Shown one piece after another: positions 33,459 to 42,364 of a DNA stretch of 64,000 nt; position 1 is the first letter of the stretch; each line of letters starts with the position of its first letter. This DNA is from Limnohabitans sp. 15K. GTDB taxonomy: Bacteria; Pseudomonadota; Gammaproteobacteria; Burkholderiales; Burkholderiaceae_C. The position numbers and the translations under genes are program-made. The notes under the pieces were generated by a model. It ran no database searches, was not told the origin of the DNA, and saw only the letters and a list, made by a program, of their open reading frames with translations. The DNA is taken from positions 1,510,501 through 1,574,500 of the forward strand of contig NZ_NESM01000001.1 in the NCBI RefSeq assembly GCF_002778285.1, in the 5' to 3' direction.

Positions 33459-34001
33459 ATGACAACCGATCCCTCTTTGCGCTACACGCGCACCGCCCAA
33501 AGCCTGCACTGGTTGATGGCTTTGATGATTTTTGGCCTCTTGGCCCTGGGTTTTTACATGAGCGACTTGCCCCTGTCACCGGACAAGCTGCAGTACTACG
33601 CCTGGCACAAATGGGCCGGGGTGAGTGTGTTTGTAATGGTCTGGCTGCGCTTGGCCTGGCGCATCACGCACCAGCCACCCGCCATGCCTGACAGCATGTC
33701 CGCGACCCTGCAGTGGGCCGCCCATGCAGGCCACTTTTTGCTCTATGCGCTCATGATCTGCATTCCAGTCTCTGGATGGTTGATGAGTTCAGCCAAAGGC
33801 TTCCAGACCGTCTGGTTTGGGGTGTTGCCGATCCCCGATTTGATCGGCAAAGACAAATTGCTGGGTGAGAACCTGGCCGAGTTGCACGAAGCCCTGAACA
33901 TCGGTTTGCTGCTGTTGATCGCGGGTCACACCGCTGCTGCGTTTTTTCACCACTTCATCCACAAAGACCACACGCTGCGCCGCATGTGGCCCACGCGCTG
34001 A
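33459..34001 (+). CDS. Cytochrome b561
   Basis: A 180-residue inner-membrane di-heme protein with four membrane helices. Heme-ligand His occur in QSLHWLMAL, YAWHKWAGV, LHEALNIGL and AGHTAAAFFHH. AAAGGA precedes ATG 33459. It transfers electrons from ubiquinol and is very often found with YceI genes, as here (34028, 34673). Confidence 0.93.
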   Translation: MTTDPSLRYTRTAQSLHWLMALMIFGLLALGFYMSDLPLSPDKLQYYAWHKWAGVSVFVMVWLRLAWRITHQPPAMPDSMSATLQWAAHAGHFLLYALMICIPVSGWLMSSAKGFQTVWFGVLPIPDLIGKDKLLGENLAELHEALNIGLLLLIAGHTAAAFFHHFIHKDHTLRRMWPTR

Positions 34002-34027
34002 ACTGTCATCTTGCTCAACCCACACCC

Positions 34028-34594
34028 ATGAACTTCATTTTTAAATCTCTGATCGTCCTGTCTGCAGCCGCATTGGCTTCGCAAAGCCAAGCCGCACCCT
34101 ACCAGTCCATCGTGCCCGCCAAAAGCAGCGTGAGCTTCAGTTACAAGCAAATGGGCGTCAGCGTGGAGGGTCGCTTCAAAAAGTTTGCTGCACAGCTCAG
34201 CCTCGACCCAGCCAAAGCAGAGCAAGGCAAGGCCAGTTTTGAAGTCGATCTGGCCAGTGTGGACACCGGTTCGTCCGAAGCAGATCAGGAAGTGGTCACC
34301 AAATCTTGGTTCAACACCGCCGCCTTTCCCAAGGCCCAGTTTGTGGCACAACACATCCAACAAACCGCCCCCAACCAATACGAAGTTCAAGGCAAGTTGA
34401 GCATCAAAGGATTGACGCGCGACGTGAAGTTTCCCATGAAGCACACCGCACAGGGCAAAGACGGCCTACTCACGGGCAGTTTCACCCTCAAACGCGCCGA
34501 CTACACCATTGGCGAGGGCATGTGGGCCAAGTTCGATGTGGTCGCCAACGACATCCAGGTCAACTTTTCCATCACCGCAGCACTGGGCAAATAA
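34028..34594 (+). CDS. YceI-family periplasmic protein (first copy)
   Basis: A 188-residue lipocalin-like protein with a signal peptide (ASQSQA-AP) that binds a polyprenyl or isoprenoid lipid in known members. Core segments SSVSFSYKQMGVSVEGRF and SIKGLTRDVKFP are typical. It is 26 bp after the b561 gene. Role is probably lipid-quinone related, unproven. Confidence 0.92.
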   Translation: MNFIFKSLIVLSAAALASQSQAAPYQSIVPAKSSVSFSYKQMGVSVEGRFKKFAAQLSLDPAKAEQGKASFEVDLASVDTGSSEADQEVVTKSWFNTAAFPKAQFVAQHIQQTAPNQYEVQGKLSIKGLTRDVKFPMKHTAQGKDGLLTGSFTLKRADYTIGEGMWAKFDVVANDIQVNFSITAALGK

Positions 34595-34672
34595 ACCCTA
34601 GACGCCATTCGTGCGACAGCGGGAAACCATGCCCCTCTCTCGCCTTCCCCTTTTATCAACAGGAGCTTTTCC

Positions 34673-35248
34673 ATGACATCTTTGAAACAACTCAGCGCCG
34701 CTGTGGCCATCGCTTTGGCCGCAGGCTCAGCGCTCGCTGCACCCGTCACTTACAACGTGGACAGCTCGCACACTTTCCCGCGTTTTTCATATTCGCACTT
34801 TGGTTATTCGACCCAGTTGAGCAGCTTTTCCAACACCACCGGCAAAGTGGTGCTCGATGCCGAAGCCAAAACTGGCTCGGTGGACATCAGCATTGACATG
34901 AAATCCGTGAACACCGGCTCTGTGGACTTCAACGGCCACATCCAAGGCGAAGACTTTTTGGACACCGCCAAGTTCCCTACAGCGACATTCAAATCGACCA
35001 AGGTGGTGTTCGAAGGTGACAAACCCAAAGCGATCGAAGGCAACCTGACCATCAAAGGCGTGACCAAAGCCGTCACCCTGACGGTCACCGGCTTTCAAGC
35101 CACGCCCCACCCGATGATGAAAAAGCCCGCTTTGGGCGCGAACGCCTTCACCACCATCAAGCGCACCGAGTTCAATGCCGGCAAATACGCGCCTTACGTG
35201 GGTGACGAGGTGCGCATCGACATCGCCATCGAAGCCGTGGCCCCCTGA
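34673..35248 (+). CDS. YceI-family periplasmic protein (second copy)
   Basis: A 191-residue paralogue with signal peptide (AGSALA-AP) and the more canonical YceI start VTYNVDSSHTFPRFSYSH, plus LTIKGVTKAVTLTV and FNAGKYAPYVGDEV. It has a strong AGGAG site. Sequence is closer to E. coli YceI than the first copy, so the pair is an old duplication. Confidence 0.94.
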   Translation: MTSLKQLSAAVAIALAAGSALAAPVTYNVDSSHTFPRFSYSHFGYSTQLSSFSNTTGKVVLDAEAKTGSVDISIDMKSVNTGSVDFNGHIQGEDFLDTAKFPTATFKSTKVVFEGDKPKAIEGNLTIKGVTKAVTLTVTGFQATPHPMMKKPALGANAFTTIKRTEFNAGKYAPYVGDEVRIDIAIEAVAP

Positions 35249-35266
35249 ACGCCACCCCGGGGCAGG

Positions 35267-36235
35267 TCAGTCGATCTTCGCGCCCGAGGCCTTGACCACC
35301 TGCGCCATGCGCACATAGTCGGCAGCCAAGAGCTTGCCGAAATCGGCGTTGCTCATGTCGCGCGGCTCAATGCCTTGCTTGTCCAAGCGCTCTAAGATCG
35401 CCGGGTCTTTGAGCAATTTGCTCACGGCGGCATGGATGCGGTTGGCTTGCTCTGCGGGCACAGCGGCGGGTCCCAACAGGTCAAACCAAGAGTCAAATTG
35501 GTAACCCGGCAAGCCACTTTCCGCAAGGGTGGGCAGGTCGGGCAGGTATTTGCTGCGCTTGGGTGAGGTCACGCCCAATAAACGGATGCGGCTGTCTTTG
35601 GCAAAAGCCAGCGCGCCAATACTGGCGGCAATTACCGCTTGGGCACGTCCCGAAATGACTTCGTTGATGGCTTCGCCCGTCGCTTTGAGCGGCACATGCA
35701 CCACGTCAATGCCCGCCAAGCCATTGAAGTACGCCATCGACAAATGCGTGGCGCTGCCCACGCCTGCCGTGGCGTAGTTCATCTTGCCGGGATTGGCTTT
35801 GGCGTAGCGGATGTATTCGGCCGCCGTTTTGGCCGGCACATCGGGGTGCACCATGAGCACATAGCTCGCGCTGCCAATGTGGCCCAGCGGCGAAAAGTCC
35901 TTTTGGGGGTCATAAGCCAGCTTGGTGTACAGCGATCCGGCAATGTTGTGGCTGGCTGCCGCCATGACCATGGCCGAGCCATCGGCCTCGGCGCGGGCCA
36001 CAAAGCCGGTGCCAATGGTGCCCCCCGCCCCAGCGCGGTTGTCCACGATCACGGTCTGGCCCAAGGCCGCACCCAACTCGACCGAAATCGAGCGGGCGAG
36101 GATGTCTTGCACGCCACCGGGCGCAAAGGGCACCACGATGCGCACCGTTTTGGTGGATTGGGCTTGGGCCAAGCCCACCGCTGACAGCATGGCCATGCCG
36201 AGACTGGACGATAAAAGTTCACGACGTTGGATCAT
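35267..36235 (-). CDS. Bug-type (TctC) substrate-binding protein
   Basis: A 322-residue periplasmic receptor with signal peptide (VGLAQA-QS), VRIVVPFAPGG, VDNRAGAGG and a LDKQGIEPR segment. AAGGA precedes the start. It follows the ArgE-type gene by 39 bp on the same strand, so it may supply an N-acyl amino acid or similar ligand for that deacetylase. Confidence 0.92.
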   Translation of the reverse strand: MIQRRELLSSSLGMAMLSAVGLAQAQSTKTVRIVVPFAPGGVQDILARSISVELGAALGQTVIVDNRAGAGGTIGTGFVARAEADGSAMVMAAASHNIAGSLYTKLAYDPQKDFSPLGHIGSASYVLMVHPDVPAKTAAEYIRYAKANPGKMNYATAGVGSATHLSMAYFNGLAGIDVVHVPLKATGEAINEVISGRAQAVIAASIGALAFAKDSRIRLLGVTSPKRSKYLPDLPTLAESGLPGYQFDSWFDLLGPAAVPAEQANRIHAAVSKLLKDPAILERLDKQGIEPRDMSNADFGKLLAADYVRMAQVVKASGAKID

Positions 36236-36274
36236 GTGTGTTTCCTTGAGAAGGTTTTAAACCGTTGAAAAAAA

Positions 36275-37507
36275 TCAGCCCACGCACACCCGGTCGGCCA
36301 GGCGGCGCATGAAGCGCTCACACCAAGCCAACTGGTCCAGCGTGACCCACTCGTTGGGCTGGTGCGCCTGCGCAATGTGGCCGGGGCCGCACACGATGGT
36401 CGGCACGCCCGCTTGGTGAAACAGAGCAGCTTCCGTGCCAAACGACACCTTGCCCGCGCCACTGGCCGGGTCGACCCCGGCGCAGTCAAAACACAGCTGC
36501 GCAATCTCGCTGTCAGCGGCCGTGGCAAAACCGGGCAGCACCGATTTCAGTTCGTGTGTGATGCCCGTTTCGGGCGCGACCGCCTGCATGGCGGGCACCA
36601 GGCTCTCGCCAAAGGCTTTGGCCTTTGCAAACAGCGCTTCGGGCGTGTTCATGTGGTGGTGGCGTATTTCCCAAGTCACCTCGCACTGGCGCGGGATGAT
36701 GTTGAGCGCTGTGCCCCCTGAAATCACGCCCGTGTGCACGGTGGTGTGGGGCACGTCGTAAATCGGGTCGAAGGGGCCGTTTTGCACCAGCTCGCGGTGC
36801 ATGCTTTTGAGGTTGGCGACAAACTCGCAAGCGATTTCGACCGCGTTCACACCCAACGGGGTGAGCGAGGAATGCGCCTCAAAACCATGCACCGTGGTTT
36901 TGTAGGCATGCTTGCCTTTGTGCGCAATCACCACCTGCATGCCGGTGGGCTCGCCCACGATGCAACCTGCTGGCTTGAAACCCTGAGCCTGCATGTCGGC
37001 GATCATGCGGCGCACGCCAATGCAGCCGACTTCTTCGTCGTAACTGAAAGCCAGATGAATCGGGCGCTTGAGTTTTCTTTTCAGCAACTCGGGCACCATC
37101 ATCAGGCAGGTCGCGCCAAAACTCTTCATGTCGGTCACGCCCCGGCCGTACATCTTGTCGCCTTGGATCACGACTTTGAACGGGTCGGTTTCCCAAGGCT
37201 GACCGTCGACAGGCACCACATCGGTGTGGCCTGAGAGCACCAAGCCACCAATTTTGGTTTCGCCATCGTGCGCGGGCAGTGTGGCCCAGAGGTTGGCCTT
37301 TTGGCCGCTGTCATCGTACGTGCGGCTGCAAGTGATGCCCAGATCGTTCAGGTAGGCCTCGGTCCAGTCCAGCAAGGCCAGGTTGCTGTCACGCGAGACC
37401 GTGGCAAAGGCGATCCATTTTTCGATCAGCGGCAAGGCGGCGAGATCTGAGGCTTGGATGGGGGCTTGGACAGGTGACAAAGCGGCGTGGGAAAGCGGGG
37501 CGTTCAT
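36275..37507 (-). CDS. argE: ArgE-type acetylornithine deacetylase (M20)
   Basis: A 410-residue M20 di-zinc hydrolase. Metal motifs are GHTDVVPVDG (His, catalytic Asp), YGRGVTDMKSF (bridging Asp) and SYDEEVGC (general-base Glu). Similar to ArgE/N-acetylornithine deacetylases, but the operon with a Bug receptor rather than arg genes suggests catabolic use on another N-acyl amino acid. GGAG precedes the start. Confidence 0.82.
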   Translation of the reverse strand: MNAPLSHAALSPVQAPIQASDLAALPLIEKWIAFATVSRDSNLALLDWTEAYLNDLGITCSRTYDDSGQKANLWATLPAHDGETKIGGLVLSGHTDVVPVDGQPWETDPFKVVIQGDKMYGRGVTDMKSFGATCLMMVPELLKRKLKRPIHLAFSYDEEVGCIGVRRMIADMQAQGFKPAGCIVGEPTGMQVVIAHKGKHAYKTTVHGFEAHSSLTPLGVNAVEIACEFVANLKSMHRELVQNGPFDPIYDVPHTTVHTGVISGGTALNIIPRQCEVTWEIRHHHMNTPEALFAKAKAFGESLVPAMQAVAPETGITHELKSVLPGFATAADSEIAQLCFDCAGVDPASGAGKVSFGTEAALFHQAGVPTIVCGPGHIAQAHQPNEWVTLDQLAWCERFMRRLADRVCVG

Positions 37508-37668
37508 GCGGGACTCCGTTAAAGGGGCACACGTTGTGCGTCGTATTTCATCTTACAGGGCCTAACTGCCCGCTGCGGAGTGTGCCCTTCGCCTTGCGTC
37601 ACCTTGCCGACATCTGGGGGCGGCTTGTGCGCCTAAAGTGGGCAGCTCATTCACTTATTGGAGTTGTC

Positions 37669-37986
37669 ATGGCCATCTATGAACTGCGCACTTACAACGT
37701 GATCGTCGGAAAAATGTCCGAGGTCGTCTCGCATTACAAAAACGAAGGTTGGCCTGCGCTGGCCAAACACCCCCAAAAACTGGTGGGCTATTTCACGGGC
37801 GATGTGGGGGCGATCAATGAGCTGATCCATGTCTGGAAGTTTGACGACGATGCCGACCGCCGCGCCTTTTGGGCCGGGGTCTATGGCGACGCAGAATTCA
37901 TGGCGTTCGCCGCCAAAATCCGTCCCCTGATTGCGCAGCAGCAAAACAAGCTCATGCTGTCGGCCCCTTGGGGACCGCAGCCCTGA
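37669..37986 (+). CDS. NIPSNAP-family protein
   Basis: A 105-residue alpha-beta barrel protein with the family start YELRTYNVIVGKM, WKFDDDADRRAFW and C-terminal NKLMLSAPW. NIPSNAPs form dimers and bind small ligands; bacterial members often sit in catabolic loci. GGAG is 5 nt upstream. Monocistronic; function unknown. Confidence 0.9.
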   Translation: MAIYELRTYNVIVGKMSEVVSHYKNEGWPALAKHPQKLVGYFTGDVGAINELIHVWKFDDDADRRAFWAGVYGDAEFMAFAAKIRPLIAQQQNKLMLSAPWGPQP

Positions 37987-38000
37987 TTTGAAGCCTTGCT

Positions 38001-38858
38001 TCAATCGCTCAGGCGACGGCCCGAAATTTTGACCACCTCGGGCGGCAATTCGACCATGCCGTAGGGGCCTGTGACTTCGCCTTCCAGCGTGGGTCCGTTG
38101 ACCTGGGCTTTGACGGATTTGAGCTGGCCCTCGGCATTGACAAAGCTGAAATGCAAGTCAGCGCCGTCCATGCGCGCGCCCAGCAAGGTTTGCACTTGAC
38201 CATCCAAGTTCAAGCTGCCGCCCAAACGCTGGTGCTTTTGGGCCAGGCTCAGCGCTGCTGGTTTGCCTGTGCCCAGCCCTTGCACAGTCCACTGGCCCTG
38301 CACCAAGGCGGGTACGGTCCAGAAATAACCGGTGTTGCTGCCTGCGCGGATCACCTGGTCGGGCTCCCAATCGCCCATAGAAAACGTGTTGGACAAGACC
38401 CGCGTACCCGGGCGCATGGCCAAAATGGTGGGGCGCAACTGCGCGTTCAGCTCTTCCAGCAGGTACATCGTGACCACGGTGGCTTTGGAAAAATCTTCTT
38501 GGAAGATATCGCCATGCACGATGCGCACGCGGTCTGCCACGCCAGCGCGTTGGGCATTGCGCTGAGCCAGCGCTGCCAGGTCCTTGTTGTATTCAATACC
38601 CCAAGCGCGCGCGCCAAATTGCGCAGCCGCTGCAATGGGAATCTTGCCGTCGCCTGCGCCCAAATCCACCAGCTCGTCGTCGGCCGTGACGCCAGCAGCC
38701 TTGAGCAGTTGGGTCACCAGTTCATCGCGTGTGGGCAACCACATCACGTCCTTGCCCATTTGCCCCAACTTGGGGGCGTAGGTTTCCGGGGTTAAGTGGG
38801 AACACCCTTGCAACAGCAAAAGGGCGGCAAAAAGGCATGTTGAGAAAAATTTTGGCAT
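38001..38858 (-). CDS. SAM-dependent methyltransferase-like protein with lipoprotein signal
   Basis: About 285 residues. The N-terminus MPKFFSTCLFAALLLLQGC is a lipoprotein signal peptide with lipobox LQGC; next comes a class I methyltransferase fold with motif I DLGAGDGK, an acidic residue WGIEYN after beta-2 and HGDIF. A beta-rich C-terminal domain follows (about residues 190-285). An exported methyltransferase is odd because SAM is cytoplasmic; it may be a non-catalytic lipoprotein, or the start could be a little upstream. Convergent with the NIPSNAP gene. Confidence 0.75.
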   Translation of the reverse strand: MPKFFSTCLFAALLLLQGCSHLTPETYAPKLGQMGKDVMWLPTRDELVTQLLKAAGVTADDELVDLGAGDGKIPIAAAAQFGARAWGIEYNKDLAALAQRNAQRAGVADRVRIVHGDIFQEDFSKATVVTMYLLEELNAQLRPTILAMRPGTRVLSNTFSMGDWEPDQVIRAGSNTGYFWTVPALVQGQWTVQGLGTGKPAALSLAQKHQRLGGSLNLDGQVQTLLGARMDGADLHFSFVNAEGQLKSVKAQVNGPTLEGEVTGPYGMVELPPEVVKISGRRLSD

Positions 38859-39003
38859 GCGGTGCTCAAAGGTCATCGGCATCACTCTAAAGCAATCACG
38901 ATGGCACTTTGGGCACAAATCCCCAGGCTTCGGACAAATCCCGATACACACCAAGCATAAAATTTGTATGATGACCTGATCAATTCCCCTCAGGAGACTT
39001 CCC

Positions 39004-39978
39004 ATGCAACGCAGAAATTGGCTCGTGGCGGCGACCGCCTTGGCCCTGACCACGCCTTTCATGGCCTCGTCAGCGCTGGCGCAAGCCTGGCCCGCACGCC
39101 CGATCAAACTGGTGGTGCCTTTCCCACCGGGTGGCCTGATCGACAACATGGCCCGCCTGATCGCCCCCAAGCTGGGCCAAGAGCTGGGTCAGCCCATCGT
39201 CATCGACAACAAGCCCGGTGCCGGCGGCAACCTGGGCGCGGCCGAAGCGGCCCGCGCCGCGGCGGACGGCTACACACTCTTGATGGCGTCACCACCGCTC
39301 ACCATCAGCCCGGCCCTGTATGCCAAATTGCCTTACAAGCCAGAGCAAATCGTGCCAGTGGGCCTGCTTGGCCGCGTGCCCAATGTGCTGGTGGTCAACC
39401 CGGCCTCAGGCATCCAGAGCGTGGCCGATTTGAGCGCCCGCATCAAAGCCAAGCCTGGCCAACTCAACTACGCATCCAACGGTCAAGGCACGTCCTTGCA
39501 CCTGAGCGCCGAACTTTACAAAAGCTTAGGAAGCATATTTATCACGCACATCCCTTACCGGGGTGCCGCCGCTGGCCTGACGGCGGTGATGGCCGACGAG
39601 GTCAGCATGATGTTTGACAACCTGCCCTCGGCATTGGGCCTGATCAATGGCGGCAAGCTCAAGGCCTTGGCCGTGACCACGCCCCAGCGCAGCAGCGCCT
39701 TGCCCAATGTGCCCACCATGGAAGAGGCGGGCGTCAAGGGTTACCAAGTGTTTGCCTGGTTCGGCGTGGCCGCGCCTGCGGGCTTGCCTGCACCGGTGGC
39801 GCAAAAGCTGGAACAAGCGCTGGAGCGTGTGGCCAAGCAGCCCGAAGTCCAGGCCGCCATCCAAAAAGCCGGCGCCGAGCCGACTTGGGTGAACGCCCAA
39901 GGCATGGCCAGCTTCATGCAGGCCGACATGGCGCAGTGGAAAAAAGTGGCGGCCTACGCCAAGATCAACCTGGATTGA
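39004..39978 (+). CDS. Bug-type (TctC) substrate-binding protein, otn operon
   Basis: A 324-residue periplasmic receptor: signal peptide (SALA-QA), WPARPIKLVVPFPPGG, IDNKPGAGGN and DGYTLLMAS. GGAG lies before ATG 39004. It is 10 bp upstream of the dehydrogenase gene of the tetronate pathway, so L-threonate or another four-carbon acid sugar is the likely ligand; that is inference. Confidence 0.93.
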   Translation: MQRRNWLVAATALALTTPFMASSALAQAWPARPIKLVVPFPPGGLIDNMARLIAPKLGQELGQPIVIDNKPGAGGNLGAAEAARAAADGYTLLMASPPLTISPALYAKLPYKPEQIVPVGLLGRVPNVLVVNPASGIQSVADLSARIKAKPGQLNYASNGQGTSLHLSAELYKSLGSIFITHIPYRGAAAGLTAVMADEVSMMFDNLPSALGLINGGKLKALAVTTPQRSSALPNVPTMEEAGVKGYQVFAWFGVAAPAGLPAPVAQKLEQALERVAKQPEVQAAIQKAGAEPTWVNAQGMASFMQADMAQWKKVAAYAKINLD

Positions 39979-39988
39979 GAGCACAAAC

Positions 39989-40891
39989 ATGACAACAGTT
40001 GGACTGATTGGTTTGGGGGCCATGGGCTCGGGCATGGCGCAGTCTTTGCGCCGCGCCGGGCACAGCGTGCAGGTGTTTGATGTGCGCCGCGAAGTGGCCG
40101 AGGCCTTCACGAACGCCGGTGGCACAGCGCACGATTCACTGTCTTCGTTGGGCGCAGCGTGCGACGTGGTCGTGTCGGTGGTGGTCAATGCCGCGCAGAC
40201 CGAAAGCGTGCTCTTTGGCGATGGCACCACACCCGGTTGCGCCGCCAGCATGAAACCCGGCAGCGTCTTCGTGATGTGCTCCACCGTGGACCCGAACTGG
40301 TCGGTGGCTTTGGAAGCGCGCTTGGAAGCCATGGGCCTGCGTTATGTAGACGCGCCCATCTCGGGTGGTGCCGCCAAAGCAGCTTCTGGCCAGATGACCA
40401 TGATGACCGCGGGCAAGCCCGAGGCCTATGCCGTGGCCGAGCCGTTTTTGAACGCCATGGCCGCCAAGGTCTACAAGCTCGGCGACAGCGCGGGTGCGGG
40501 CAGTAAGGTCAAGATCATCAACCAACTGCTGGCGGGCGTGCACATCGCCGCTGCGGCCGAAGCCATGGCGCTGGGTCTGCGCGAAGGCGTGGATGCAGCA
40601 GCTCTTTATGAGGTGATCACCAACAGCGCAGGCAACAGCTGGATGTTTGAAAACCGCATGGCCCATGTGCTGGCGGCCGACTACACGCCGCTGTCAGCCG
40701 TGGACATTTTTGTGAAGGACCTGGGCATCGTGCTCGACATGGCGCGTGCCAGCAAGTTTCCGTTGCCGCTGTCCAGCACCGCACACCAGATGTTCATGCA
40801 GGCCAGCACGGCGGGCTTTGCCAAAGAAGACGACAGCGCGGTCATCAAGATTTTTCCGGGCATTGAATTGCCGAAGAAAAAAGGTGCCTGA
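39989..40891 (+). CDS. ltnD: L-threonate / four-carbon acid-sugar 2-dehydrogenase
   Basis: A 300-residue beta-hydroxyacid dehydrogenase: GLGAMGSGMAQSL cofactor motif, DAPISGGAAKAASGQMT substrate motif and catalytic Lys in GAGSKVKIINQLLAG. Together with otnK, otnC and otnI downstream this is LtnD, which oxidises L-threonate at C2 to 2-oxotetronate. The gene order matches the threonate/erythronate pathway known from Ralstonia and Haemophilus. Confidence 0.88.
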   Translation: MTTVGLIGLGAMGSGMAQSLRRAGHSVQVFDVRREVAEAFTNAGGTAHDSLSSLGAACDVVVSVVVNAAQTESVLFGDGTTPGCAASMKPGSVFVMCSTVDPNWSVALEARLEAMGLRYVDAPISGGAAKAASGQMTMMTAGKPEAYAVAEPFLNAMAAKVYKLGDSAGAGSKVKIINQLLAGVHIAAAAEAMALGLREGVDAAALYEVITNSAGNSWMFENRMAHVLAADYTPLSAVDIFVKDLGIVLDMARASKFPLPLSSTAHQMFMQASTAGFAKEDDSAVIKIFPGIELPKKKGA

Positions 40892-40893
40892 CC

Positions 40894-40953
40894 GTTGTGG
40901 GCGCTTGCCCCTGCGCGCGAATGCATTCGGCCGCAGGGGCGGCCTCCCACAAC
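40894..40953. repeat. REP-like palindrome 1 (otn intergenic)
   Basis: Outer arms GTTGTGGG / CCCACAAC (40894-40901, 40946-40953) enclose inner arms GCCCCTGCG / CGCAGGGGC (40907-40915, 40932-40940), giving a long hairpin in the ltnD-otnK gap. Confidence 0.7.
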
Positions 40954-40975
40954 AACACCCAAACACAAGCCAACC

Positions 40976-42250
40976 ATGACCAAAACATTGAAACTGGGCT
41001 GTATTGCCGACGACTTCACGGGCGCGACGGACCTCGCCAACAACCTGGTGCGCTCTGGCATGCGAGTGGTGCAGACGATTGGTGTGCCCACATCCCCATT
41101 GGCCGCTGATGTTCATGCCGTGGTGGTGGCGCTCAAGTCGCGCACCATTCCGGCTGCTGAGGCCATCGCGCAATCACTCGACGCCTTGAAGTGGCTGCAG
41201 GCGCAAGGGGCAGAGCAAATTTATTTCAAATACTGCTCGACCTTTGACAGCACACCCGATGGCAACATCGGCCCGGTGACCGAGGCGCTGATGGACGCGC
41301 TGGGCACGGACTTCACCATCGCGACCCCGGCCTTTCCGGATAACGGCCGCACCGTGTTCAAGGGTTACCTGTTCGCGGGCAATGTGTTGCTCAACGAGTC
41401 GGGCATGCAAAACCACCCGCTCACGCCGATGACCGACGCGAACTTGGTGCGCGTGATGCAGGCACAAACGAAACGCAAAGTGGGCTTGATCGATTACAAA
41501 ACTGTGGCGCAAGGCGAAGGCGCGATCCGCGAACGCATCGCCGCGCTGCGTGCCGAAGGCGTGGGCGTGGCCGTGGTGGATGCGACCAGCAACGACGACC
41601 TGCATCGGCTCGGGCCTGCCTTGAAGGGCATGCCGCTGGTGACGGCTGGCTCGGGCGTGGCGATTGGCCTGCCCGCCAACTTTGGCTTGAAGCCTTCGCT
41701 GCAAGCAAGCCAATTGCCTAAGGCCAGTGGCCTCCAAGCAGTCGTCTCGGGCAGCTGCTCTGTGGCCACCAACGCGCAAGTGGCGCACTTCAAAGCGACA
41801 GGCCGCCCCGCGATGGCGATCAACCCGGCGGCGCTGATGAACGGCCAAAGCGAAGCTGTCGTGCAGCAGGTGCTGGTCTGGGCCGCGCCGCTGCTCCAGG
41901 GCGGCCCGGTGCTGGTCTATTCCACCGCCGAGCCCGAGGCCGTCAAAGCCGTGCAAGCGCAGCTGGGTGTGGCCGAGGCGGGTGCTTTGGTCGAGCACGC
42001 GCTCGCATCTGTGGCCCGTGGCTTGGTGGACCTGGGCGTGCAGCAGCTGGTGGTGGCCGGGGGCGAAACTTCAGGTGCCTGCGTGCAGGCGCTGGGCATT
42101 GCGCAGCTGCAAATCGGCCCGCAAATCGACCCGGGCGTGCCGTGGTGCCATGCGCACTCTGCCAACGGAGAAGGCGTTCACATCGCGCTCAAGTCGGGCA
42201 ACTTCGGCACCGAAGACTTTTTCACCAAAGCTTTTGTCGCCTTGCCATGA
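40976..42250 (+). CDS. otnK: 3-oxo-tetronate kinase
   Basis: A 424-residue DUF1537-type kinase. Family start LGCIADDFTGATDLANNL, the YFKYCSTFDSTPDGNIGPV substrate motif, VSGSCSVATNAQ and the C-terminal ATP motif VVAGGETSGACV are all present. It phosphorylates 3-oxotetronate at O4. ATG 40976 gives the family N-terminus; the longer frame would be encoded by the REP-like repeat. Confidence 0.93.
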   Translation: MTKTLKLGCIADDFTGATDLANNLVRSGMRVVQTIGVPTSPLAADVHAVVVALKSRTIPAAEAIAQSLDALKWLQAQGAEQIYFKYCSTFDSTPDGNIGPVTEALMDALGTDFTIATPAFPDNGRTVFKGYLFAGNVLLNESGMQNHPLTPMTDANLVRVMQAQTKRKVGLIDYKTVAQGEGAIRERIAALRAEGVGVAVVDATSNDDLHRLGPALKGMPLVTAGSGVAIGLPANFGLKPSLQASQLPKASGLQAVVSGSCSVATNAQVAHFKATGRPAMAINPAALMNGQSEAVVQQVLVWAAPLLQGGPVLVYSTAEPEAVKAVQAQLGVAEAGALVEHALASVARGLVDLGVQQLVVAGGETSGACVQALGIAQLQIGPQIDPGVPWCHAHSANGEGVHIALKSGNFGTEDFFTKAFVALP

Positions 42251-42261
42251 CCCATGTCCCC

Positions 42262-42336
42262 TGTAGGAGCGGCGCCCCCGCTGCGAAGGTGCGTCCGCAG
42301 CCCACAGACATTCGCCCCGAGTGCGGGGCTCCTACA
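42262..42336. repeat. REP-like palindrome 2 (otn intergenic)
   Basis: TGTAGGAGC (42262-42270) and its complement GCTCCTACA (42328-42336) enclose a GC-rich, partly self-complementary centre in the otnK-otnC gap. The ends resemble Pseudomonas-type REP sequences (GTAGGAGC). Confidence 0.75.
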
Positions 42337-42364
42337 ATGAATCCATGCCCTTTGGAGACCGTGC

